Below are positions 1 through 6,689 of a stretch of DNA of 12,063 nucleotides, piece by piece; positions within the stretch are counted from its first letter, which is position 1, and every line of letters begins with the position of its first letter. The stretch comes from Hymenobacter sp. Its GTDB lineage: Bacteria > Bacteroidota > Bacteroidia > Cytophagales > Hymenobacteraceae. The notes beneath the pieces are model-generated. The model saw nothing but the letters and a program-made list of their open reading frames with translations, was not told where the DNA came from and did no database searches. The position numbers and the translations under genes are program-made. Where the stretch lies: positions 1 to 12,063 of the forward strand of contig JANYFQ010000164.1 of NCBI GenBank assembly GCA_025362615.1. Direction: 5' to 3'.

Positions 1-26
1 TTTCGCCGCCCGCCCGCGCCGGCGGC
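1..26 (-). repeat. GC-rich hairpin arm cut by the left edge, downstream of the helicase gene
   Basis: Positions 1-17 are the exact reverse complement of 12041-12057 at the right end of the window. Read on the minus strand, this stretch follows the helicase stop codon and carries the arm GCGGGCGGGCGGC, the same arm that follows the aminopeptidase gene at 11970-11982. Bases 5-10 and 21-26 can also form a 6-base-pair stem. It is probably the first half of a GC-rich terminator whose other half lies outside the window. Termination is inferred because no U tract is visible. Confidence 0.45.
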
Positions 27-55
27 CCGCAACGCACCGGAAATTAGGCCCCTAC

Positions 56-3000
56 TCAAGACCAGAGGTTGTCCAATTTCTCGGCGCTCAGGTTGCGGCC
101 GGTCTCGAAGTTAGTTTTGAGGCCGATGCCCGGCAGGACGAGCATCTCGTTCACCACGCGCTGGTGCAACTCCTCGGCCGAGGCGCACGATTGGAAGTCC
201 AGGGCGTCGTGCAGTTCGGCCAGTACGTGGGCGCTGCTCTGCTCCACGGTGGGGTCGGCCCGCACGTCGAGTACCACGAAGGCCCCCTGGTCGCCGGAGC
301 GGCGCACCAGCCGCCCGAAGCCCTGCCGCATTTTCAGGCGGGCCGTGGGGTAGTAGAACTCGTTCCAGAAAACCTTGTTCTCGTGTTGTTTTCGGTGAAA
401 AACCAGCACATCGGCAAAATTGGGCAACGGCAAGCGCCACACCACTACTTGCACCAGCGTCTTGCCCGGAAAGTCCACCCCGGTCCACATCCGTTCGAGG
501 CCAAAAAGCACCGATTGCTGCACCCGCCGAAACCGGCGGATTTCCCATTGGCTGGTGCCGTAGTCGGCCTGCTTGAGGGCCTCGATGTCGTACTCGCCCA
601 GCCGGGGTTGCAGGCGGGCAAACACCGCGTCCATTTCGGTACGCTTGGTGAAGAGCACCAGCGTCCGTCCTTCGGGGGCCACCAGCAGGGGCAGCAGCGC
701 CCGCGCCTGTGCCTCGCGCCAGGCCGGCTCGTTAAACTCCAGGTAATTCGGGTGGGCGAAGCGCGGAGGATAGGCCAGGGTCAGGGCCACCACCTTTTCG
801 CCCTGCTTGAAGTCGAAGGCCGCCGCAATGCGCGCGTGCCGGGCAAAAGGGGGGGCCAGGCACAGTTGCCGCCGGAAGTAGGCCGTTTCGTCGGCGGTTC
901 CGCTGCTGTCGGCCACGTACAGGGTGGCCGACGTGAACACCACTACCTTGAAAGCCCCAAAAAGCGGTTCCTCTTCCGCGCCGTTGGGCGCGGTTTCCCA
1001 GAGCAGGTAACGCAAGTCGAACGGCAGCCGCACCAGCGCCCAGCCCAGGGCGGTGTCGGATGCGCGGCGCAACACGGGCACCTGCGGCGCGTGGCGGAAG
1101 TTACGGGTCAGGTCGCGCACCACAAACGCGGCCTCGTTTAGCTGGCTGGCGTAGCGCAGGGTTTGGGCCAGGAGCTTCTCGTCGGGGGTGGGTTCGGTGC
1201 CGGCGGCGTTGGCGTTGGGGGCGGGCAGGTCGAGCAGGGCGGGCAGCAGCCCGGCCACGAGGGCGACGATTTCGTTGGCCGCCGTCAGGGGCCATTCCAG
1301 GGGCAGCAAGGCATCGTGCAGTTGCCAGGCAAAAGATTTTTTAGTTTTGCCGCCCTCGGCAACGAATTCCACCTGACTGAGCCAGTGGGTTTCTTCCCCT
1401 TTCGGGAACGGCAGCCGGGCCGGGCGGCCACCGGCGGGCACAAAGTGCTGCCCCAGGGCCAGGAGTTCGGCTGCCAGCGCCCGCAACACGGGCCGCCACC
1501 GGCGCAGCGCAGTCAAGGCCTGCCAGGCGGCCCGGCGCTTGGTGGCCGCGTCGCGTAGTTTCCGGTATGCCTCGTGCTGCTCGCCCTCGGCGGATTCGGG
1601 GTCGGCGGTTTCGGGGTCGGCGGCGTCGGCGGGGGCGAGGGCGGCGAGTTGGTCGTCAATGTCCTTTTCCAGCCGTTGCACGTCGGCCTCGCTCGTTGCC
1701 GAACCGAAGCGGTCGAAACCGGCATCGAGCCAACAGTTTAGCCACACGGTTTCGAGCCGGTCCTGCAACTTGCCCACGAAGCCCGCCCCGTCGGCCTTGG
1801 CGGCAGCGGCTTGGCTGCCGGCATCCAGCAGGGCGTGGTGCGCGTCGTCGGCCTTGCCCAGTAGCGGCAACAGGGTTTTTTGGTAAAACTGCCGGCCGTC
1901 GAGCTCCCGCTTGCGGGCCGAGCGGAAGTTGTCGGCGAAGCGGTCGGCCTCGTCCACAATGCAAAGGCACTCGCGGTCTTTGAGTATTTTAGGCGACAGC
2001 ACGGCCAGCTTGTGATGATTGACGACCAACAGGTTGGCTTGCTCGGCCCGCAGGCGGTGCCGGGCGTACACGCACGTCGCGAGGGGCTGCCTCGGCCCCT
2101 TGTCGCCGTGGTTGCAGGCTTCGGTGGCCGCCACCAGCGCCCGTAGTTGCCGCAAGGCCCCGGAAGGGCCGAAGAGCGTTTCGACGCTCAGGGCCACGTT
2201 CTCAATGTCGCCCCCGGCATCGCGCAGGCGCAGCGCCAGGTACAGCCACGCCAGCGCCCCCGGCCAGCCCGCCACGGGCGCGAAGCTCGGGCCGAAGGCC
2301 GCAGCCAGCGCGTCGGCGCAGAGGTAGCAGTTCTTGCCCTTGAACAGCACCGCCCGCACGGCCCCGTAGCGGGCGTTGCGGCTGCCGTCGAGGCGGTTGC
2401 AAAGGGCGGGCAGTTCGCCCTGCATCATCTGGTCTTGCAGGTTTTTGGTCGAGGTGGCCACCACCACCAGGCCGTTGGGCCGTTGGCGCAGGTATTCGAG
2501 GGCGGGCACCAGGTAGCCGTAGGTCTTGCCGGTGCCGGTGCCCGCCTCCACGGCATACGCACCGTCGCGGTTGAGGGCGTCGGTCACGAAGCGGGCGTAT
2601 TGCTCCTGGGCCGGGCGGGGTTGCCACTCGTGGTGGCGGGCGGTTTCGCGGGCCTTCACCTCTTCAAACCCGGCCATCACCTCCGCCGGCTCCACCCGCG
2701 GGGCATCGGGGGCGCGGGCGGCCGGGCGGATGGGTGGCTCGGCGGGGTCGAGTGGCCCCACGGGCATCAGCCAGCGCACCAGCAGCCGCTCGGCCCGCCG
2801 GGCATCCACGTAGGCGGGCTGCTCCAGCGCCGCCAGTTGCGGCAGCGGGGGCAGGGGCGCAAACCCAAGGTCGGCGGGTGGCGGCCCGTCGCAGCAGGTG
2901 GGTTGGCGGGCCAGTTCGGCCAGCAGCCGAAACCCGCGCATCGGGGCGGGCTTACCGGGCGTTTCCAGTACTTGCCGCAACAAGGCGTAGGCCGGTGCCC

Positions 3001-4285
3001 ACTGGCCCGCCCCGGCCGGGCCGTCGTCGGTCGGCTCGGTTTGCAGCAAGCTGGCCAGCGTCCGGCGCACGGCCCGGCGCATGGCGTGCAGCACGAAGGG
3101 CAGTTGGGGCAGGTCCTTGGCGTGGCCGCATTCGGCCCGCAAGCGGCCCGCGTCGTCGGTGCCCGCCAGCAGCAGGGCATCGGTCAGGTCGTCGGCGTCG
3201 TCGAAGGCTTCGGTCGGCAGGAAAAAGGCCGTGAGTTGTTCCAGGGCCACGCACACCGGCCCGCCACCGCCCGGCCGCCCGCCGCCGGGCAGCACCTCCC
3301 GTTCGAACCACGCCCGCTCCGGCGAGGGGCCGCCGGCCCGGTCGAGGATGAGGATGGCGTCGAACCCGGCGAAGGCCGCCTGCACGTCGGCCCGCAGCGT
3401 TTCCCAGGAAGGCGCGGCGTTGGCTGCTTCGTTGGTTAGTTCGCAGCATTTGCGCACCGCAGCCGGCATATCCACCGACTTGCGTGGCTTGCGCACCACC
3501 CACTCCTGCACCGCCGCGCCGGCCACCAGCGGCAGCAACCCCACGTGCAGCAGCCCGTGCTTGCCGTTTAAGTGGTGGGCACCGGTGGCGAAGAGGTGCG
3601 CCACCGCCGCCCGCACGGGCCGGGCCAGGGCGGTGTCGGCCAGCGGCATGGCCGAACCGGGGCCGGTTTTGGGCGGAAGCTGAAAGACGGCCGCTTGCAG
3701 GCCAGTGCCCGCATCGGCGACCCGCACCCCCGCCGGTTGGTGCCCTTGTTCCAGGAGTTCGAAAAAGCACCGGGCGCAGGCTGCCACGTCGGCCCCGGCC
3801 CGGTGCCCGCCCTCGAAACCGGTGCCGAACAGGCGGGTATGCAACGCGGCCAGCTTCGGCCACTTGGCGCCGTGGCCCGCCGCGCCCATCTGCATGGTAC
3901 ACAGCACCGGCACCCGCAGCATAAAGTCGGGCTGCCCCAGGCGGTGGAGTTCAGCCCGCAGCACCTGGCAGTCAAACGCGGCGTTGTGGGCCACCGAAAA
4001 CCGGCTCAGGGCCAGGGTTTCGGCAAACAAGCCCAGCACTTCCGCCAGCGGCCTGCCCTTGGCAGCGGCCTGGGCGGTGCCGATGCCGTGGATGCGGGTC
4101 GCCCCGGCCGGAATATCATACCCGGCGGGCCGCACCAGGTAGTGATGCTGTTGCAACGGCTGCCCGTCGGCATCGAACAAGGCCCACGCCAGTTCGACCA
4201 GGCGCGGCCAGTTGCCGGCGTAGTTTACGGGCGCGTCGTAGTCCAGGGCCTGCCCCGTGGTTTCGGTATCGAAAACCAAGTACAT
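56..4285 (-). CDS. DEDDh 3'-5' exonuclease fused to an Fe-S XPD/DinG-type DNA helicase
   Basis: The 1409-residue protein begins with an exonuclease domain (about 1-180). Its catalytic acidic residues are D6 and E8 (FDTETTG), D105 (NAAFD), H161 and D166 (HRAGAD). A superfamily 2 helicase fills roughly 545-1405, with Walker A GTGTGKT at 582-588, the DEAD box at 778-781, SATL at 1119-1122, TGVDFPG at 1268-1274 and motif VI QGFGRLVRR at 1321-1329. Cysteines 653, 656, 724 and 738 lie between Walker A and the DEAD box, where XPD/DinG enzymes bind a 4Fe-4S cluster. Residues about 190-540 match nothing I recognise. From the family, it probably unwinds DNA 5'-3' during repair or at replication obstacles while trimming 3' ends. 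Firmicute DinG has the same exonuclease-helicase order but is shorter, around 900 residues. The ATG follows an A/T-rich leader and puts the exonuclease motif at the very N terminus. The gene is divergent from the nuclease gene. Confidence 0.9.
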   Translation of the reverse strand: MYLVFDTETTGQALDYDAPVNYAGNWPRLVELAWALFDADGQPLQQHHYLVRPAGYDIPAGATRIHGIGTAQAAAKGRPLAEVLGLFAETLALSRFSVAHNAAFDCQVLRAELHRLGQPDFMLRVPVLCTMQMGAAGHGAKWPKLAALHTRLFGTGFEGGHRAGADVAACARCFFELLEQGHQPAGVRVADAGTGLQAAVFQLPPKTGPGSAMPLADTALARPVRAAVAHLFATGAHHLNGKHGLLHVGLLPLVAGAAVQEWVVRKPRKSVDMPAAVRKCCELTNEAANAAPSWETLRADVQAAFAGFDAILILDRAGGPSPERAWFEREVLPGGGRPGGGGPVCVALEQLTAFFLPTEAFDDADDLTDALLLAGTDDAGRLRAECGHAKDLPQLPFVLHAMRRAVRRTLASLLQTEPTDDGPAGAGQWAPAYALLRQVLETPGKPAPMRGFRLLAELARQPTCCDGPPPADLGFAPLPPLPQLAALEQPAYVDARRAERLLVRWLMPVGPLDPAEPPIRPAARAPDAPRVEPAEVMAGFEEVKARETARHHEWQPRPAQEQYARFVTDALNRDGAYAVEAGTGTGKTYGYLVPALEYLRQRPNGLVVVATSTKNLQDQMMQGELPALCNRLDGSRNARYGAVRAVLFKGKNCYLCADALAAAFGPSFAPVAGWPGALAWLYLALRLRDAGGDIENVALSVETLFGPSGALRQLRALVAATEACNHGDKGPRQPLATCVYARHRLRAEQANLLVVNHHKLAVLSPKILKDRECLCIVDEADRFADNFRSARKRELDGRQFYQKTLLPLLGKADDAHHALLDAGSQAAAAKADGAGFVGKLQDRLETVWLNCWLDAGFDRFGSATSEADVQRLEKDIDDQLAALAPADAADPETADPESAEGEQHEAYRKLRDAATKRRAAWQALTALRRWRPVLRALAAELLALGQHFVPAGGRPARLPFPKGEETHWLSQVEFVAEGGKTKKSFAWQLHDALLPLEWPLTAANEIVALVAGLLPALLDLPAPNANAAGTEPTPDEKLLAQTLRYASQLNEAAFVVRDLTRNFRHAPQVPVLRRASDTALGWALVRLPFDLRYLLWETAPNGAEEEPLFGAFKVVVFTSATLYVADSSGTADETAYFRRQLCLAPPFARHARIAAAFDFKQGEKVVALTLAYPPRFAHPNYLEFNEPAWREAQARALLPLLVAPEGRTLVLFTKRTEMDAVFARLQPRLGEYDIEALKQADYGTSQWEIRRFRRVQQSVLFGLERMWTGVDFPGKTLVQVVVWRLPLPNFADVLVFHRKQHENKVFWNEFYYPTARLKMRQGFGRLVRRSGDQGAFVVLDVRADPTVEQSSAHVLAELHDALDFQSCASAEELHQRVVNEMLVLPGIGLKTNFETGRNLSAEKLDNLWS

Positions 4286-4368
4286 GAATCAGAAATAAAA
4301 TAGTTTACCACCCAACCCAGACGCTTCGCCTACATTACCGGCAAATTCCTCGCTTGCTATCCTGAACC

Positions 4369-4399
4369 CAAAGATGCATGGACTTTTTTTGGAACCAAA
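4369..4399 (-). promoter_or_regulatory. Probable promoter of the exonuclease-helicase gene
   Basis: On the minus strand, TTTG (4396-4399) is followed after 19 bases by CATCTTTG (4369-4376). This matches the Bacteroidota -33/-7 promoter (TTTG, then TAnnTTTG) with one mismatch in the -7 box. The implied leader is about 75-80 bases and ends in an A/T-rich stretch at the ATG. Confidence 0.5.
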
Positions 4400-4442
4400 G
4401 CACAGAGCATTGACCGCAGCGGCCTTTCTCCGACCCCGCCCC

Positions 4443-4450
4443 TACCTTCG
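4443..4450 (+). promoter_or_regulatory. Possible -7 promoter element of the lipoprotein nuclease gene
   Basis: TACCTTCG matches TAnnTTTG except at one base and lies only 8 bases before the start codon, so the transcript would be nearly leaderless. No -33 TTG is found at the usual spacing; the nearest upstream TTG is 30 bases away. The rest of the 173-base divergent region 4286-4458 holds the promoter of the opposite gene and nothing else I can identify. Confidence 0.3.
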
Positions 4451-4458
4451 CCCCCGCC

Positions 4459-5850
4459 ATGCACCACCCCGCTTTTTTCGCCGCCGCCCTGGCCCTGCTC
4501 GCCTGCTCGCAGCAGCCCACGGCCCAATCGGCCCCCAGCACCCAACCCGCCGAAACCGCCGCCCCCGCGCCCTTCCCCGAAACCTTCGAAACCGGCAGCA
4601 AAGGTGCTTACACCGACGCCGACGAGCCCCTGGCCACCGGCACTTGGCGCTTCGCCAACGCGCTGGTCGGCAGCAGCGAGCAAGACCACAAGAACGGCCA
4701 ACGAGCCGCCCGCCTCCGGGCCGGGGGCCGCCTCACCATGCGCTTTGACGCGCCGGCCGGGGTGCGCCGCATCCGCGTCCGGGCCGCCGCCTACGGCCAG
4801 GACCCGGCCAGTACCTGGGAGCTGTGGCTCTCGCGCGACCACGGCCGCAGCTGGCAGCGCAACGGCCAGCCCCAAACCGCCGCCGGCCCCGCCCTGCGCG
4901 TGGCCGAGTTCGCGGGCGTCGCCACCGAGCCGCTGCGCCTCGAAATCCGCAAGACCGACACCGGCAAGGGCCGCCTCAACGTGGACGACATTGAAGTCGA
5001 AACCGCCACCGGCCCCGCCCTGGGCGGCCCCACTACTTCAACACCCAACACCCAACACCCAATACCTAACACCCAATACCCAATACCTAACACCCAAAAC
5101 CCCGACCCCGAACAAGCCGACAACTTACTACTGGGCAACCCCAGCGGGGCCACTTCCGACCCGGCCAACACCAGCAACTACCTCCTCACCCGCCCCGAAT
5201 TCGCCACCGGCTACAACGCCCAGCGCGGCACCCCGACGTGGACGAGCTGGCACGTCGGCCCCGCCGACCTGAGCCACGCCGCGCCCCGCCAGAACGACTT
5301 CCGCCCCGACCCCGCCCTGCCCCGGCAGTTCTACGCCGTGACGCCCCGCAGCTACGCCCGCTCCGGCTTCGACAAGGGCCACAACTGCCCCTCGGCCGAC
5401 CGCTCCTCCTCGCTCGACGCCAACTCGGCTACCTTTCTGATGAGCAACATGGTGCCCCAGGCCCCCCACAACAACCAGCAAACCTGGGCGCACCTCGAAG
5501 AATACACCCGCGCCCAGGTCGATGCCGGCCAGGAAGCCTACGTGCTCATGGGCTGCTACGGGCGCGGCGGCACCGGCAGCGCCGGCCCCGTGCAAACCCT
5601 GGACGAGGGCCGCGTAACGGTGCCCGCCCGCCTCTGGAAGGTCGTCGTCTTCCTCCCCAACGGCCCCAACGACTTGCAGCGCATCGCCGCCGGCCAGGCC
5701 CGCGTCGTCGCCATCGACACGCCCAACGACAACGCCCTCAGCCCCGACTGGAAGCAGTACCAAACCACCATCACCAAAATAGAGGAAGCCACCGGCCTAG
5801 ACTTGCTCAGTGCCTTGCCCAGCGCCGCCCAGGCCCGGCTGGCGGAATGA
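4459..5850 (+). CDS. NucA-family DNA/RNA non-specific endonuclease, predicted lipoprotein
   Basis: This 463-residue protein starts with a short signal peptide and a lipobox (LLAC, lipidated C16), so it should be exported and membrane-anchored. Residues about 40-185 look like a beta-rich accessory domain. Residues 194-215 are a Pro/Asn/Thr linker (PNTQHPI, PNTQYPI, PNTQNPD) encoded by nine tandem heptanucleotides. Residues about 220-460 are the nuclease. Aligned from memory without gaps to Anabaena NucA around the active site, the expected residues are R277 (NucA R93), general-base H308 (H124), metal ligand N339 (N155) and E347 (E163). The DRGH motif reads DKGH (305-308), an Arg-to-Lys change. 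The family cuts single- and double-stranded DNA and RNA with a metal ion. It probably serves nutrient scavenging or breakdown of extracellular DNA. It converges on the operon encoding a NuiA-like inhibitor. Confidence 0.9.
   Translation: MHHPAFFAAALALLACSQQPTAQSAPSTQPAETAAPAPFPETFETGSKGAYTDADEPLATGTWRFANALVGSSEQDHKNGQRAARLRAGGRLTMRFDAPAGVRRIRVRAAAYGQDPASTWELWLSRDHGRSWQRNGQPQTAAGPALRVAEFAGVATEPLRLEIRKTDTGKGRLNVDDIEVETATGPALGGPTTSTPNTQHPIPNTQYPIPNTQNPDPEQADNLLLGNPSGATSDPANTSNYLLTRPEFATGYNAQRGTPTWTSWHVGPADLSHAAPRQNDFRPDPALPRQFYAVTPRSYARSGFDKGHNCPSADRSSSLDANSATFLMSNMVPQAPHNNQQTWAHLEEYTRAQVDAGQEAYVLMGCYGRGGTGSAGPVQTLDEGRVTVPARLWKVVVFLPNGPNDLQRIAAGQARVVAIDTPNDNALSPDWKQYQTTITKIEEATGLDLLSALPSAAQARLAE
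5040..5102 (+). repeat. Nine in-frame tandem heptanucleotides inside the nuclease gene
   Basis: There are nine consecutive 7-base units without interruption: AACACCC (five copies), AATACCT (two), AATACCC (one) and AAAACCC (one). Nine units make 63 bases, or 21 codons, so the frame is kept and the product is a heptapeptide repeat around PNTQ. The array lies between the accessory and nuclease domains. The same unit family is found at 8404-8445. No inverted partner array is present here. Confidence 0.9.
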
Positions 5851-5857
5851 GTTGGTG

Positions 5858-5941
5858 GTTTCTCGTTTCTTGTTTCTCGTTTCTTGTTTCTTGTTTCTGA
5901 TTCTCAGCGCCCCGAACAAGCAACAAGAAACGAGCAACTAG
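5858..5941. repeat. Inverted pair of heptanucleotide arrays between convergent genes
   Basis: Six units of GTTTCTC or GTTTCTT (last GTTTCTG) occupy 5858-5899. After a 14-base spacer come four units (GAACAAG, CAACAAG, AAACGAG, CAACTAG) at 5914-5941, which are inverted relative to the first set and can pair with it. The left array starts 8 bases after the nuclease stop codon, and the last unit on the right contains the stop codon of the opposing 102-residue gene. The transcript from either strand could fold into a long imperfect stem, so a role as a bidirectional terminator is plausible but inferred. Confidence 0.8.
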
Positions 5942-6246
5942 CTCTCCCAGGCCACGTAGGCCCGTTCCAGCGGCACCACGTCGGCTTCGCTGGCGCTGAC
6001 GTCGAGGTAGGCGATGCCGCCGCGCGTGTCGCGGTCGGTGCTGCGCCAGAGCAGGTCGATGAGCGGGTCCATGCGCTCGTCGAACGACTTGCCGGCCGCC
6101 CAGGGGGCCACCACGCGCACGGCGTAGGTGCCGGTTTCCACGCCCGGAAACTCGTTGTCGAAGCGCACGATGCGGAAGGGCAGGCCCTCGCGCTGGCCCA
6201 GAGCCACGAAATCGGCGAGGCGGCGGGTTAGTTCTGTTCTATCCAT
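5938..6246 (-). CDS. Unrecognised 102-residue protein, translationally coupled to the HEPN gene
   Basis: I do not recognise this family. The 102-residue acidic protein has no signal peptide or membrane segment. From the sequence I would guess helix (about 1-21), strand (24-29), strand (39-46), helix (54-69), strand (76-82). Its ATG lies inside the end of the HEPN gene with a 19-base overlap in another frame, so translation is probably coupled and the two proteins may act together. In HEPN toxin pairs the partner is often a minimal nucleotidyltransferase, but the GS-x(n)-DxD signature of that family is absent. An antitoxin or accessory subunit role is only inferred from position. The stop codon is part of the heptanucleotide array at 5914-5941. 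Confidence 0.7.
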   Translation of the reverse strand: MDRTELTRRLADFVALGQREGLPFRIVRFDNEFPGVETGTYAVRVVAPWAAGKSFDERMDPLIDLLWRSTDRDTRGGIAYLDVSASEADVVPLERAYVAWES

Positions 6247-6683
6247 TGCAAAAACCCTTCGGGGCCGTTCAAGAAATTGAGGAATCGTTGGGTGTTGGCT
6301 TCGTTATCGGCCGTGGGCAGTTGGTAGCGCAGTCCTTCGTTCCAGCTTTCCAACAACTGCCTGTATTTAAAAAACGCCGGCTCGTCCTGTTGCCGCTGCA
6401 CGTACACGGTTTTCAGCCCCGCCATCACCAGCAACAATACGAGGTTGTGGGTCTTCACCAGCTTGCGTAACTCGCTGAGGCCATTGAATTGTTCGCCGGG
6501 CGGTATTTTTTCGTCAAAGAGCCAGGGCAGGCCCAGTCGCTCGGCCACCCTCGCCTTCAGCAGCAACTCAACGCTGTAACCGGCCAGGTAAAAGGCCCCG
6601 GCCGGGTGGCTGTTATCAGCCAGCACCTGGGCTTCGGCCAGCCGGAGCCACCCCAGGGCACGTATTTCTTGTGGGTTTTCCAT
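6228..6683 (-). CDS. HEPN-domain protein with R-x5-H putative RNase motif
   Basis: This 151-residue, mostly helical protein contains the HEPN signature around 31-50 (FYLAGYSVELLLKARVA). Its second conserved block, R73-KLVKT-H79 followed by NL, fits the R-x4-6-H motif that forms the active site of HEPN ribonucleases when the protein dimerises. A W114-x(n)-RY block near 114-120 also fits the family. HEPN proteins act as toxin RNases, as nucleotide-binding partners of minimal nucleotidyltransferases, or as stand-alone proteins. The start is 6 bases after the stop codon of the HIT-NuiA gene, and the end overlaps the 102-residue gene, so the three genes should share a transcript. RNase activity is inferred from the motif; HEPN membership is well supported. 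Confidence 0.8.
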   Translation of the reverse strand: MENPQEIRALGWLRLAEAQVLADNSHPAGAFYLAGYSVELLLKARVAERLGLPWLFDEKIPPGEQFNGLSELRKLVKTHNLVLLLVMAGLKTVYVQRQQDEPAFFKYRQLLESWNEGLRYQLPTADNEANTQRFLNFLNGPEGFLQWIEQN

Positions 6684-6689
6684 CTGCCT

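Noticed and set aside
2147..3439. 430-codon open frame on the plus strand
   Set aside because: It lies antisense to the helicase gene, whose motifs are clear. The low-complexity Gly/Arg/His-rich product is a GC-driven shadow.
5040..5102. CRISPR-like array
   Set aside because: Units are 7 bases in direct tandem with no spacers, and no cas genes are present.
5938..6246. Minimal nucleotidyltransferase partner of the HEPN gene
   Set aside because: No GS motif and no paired aspartates in the expected spacing.
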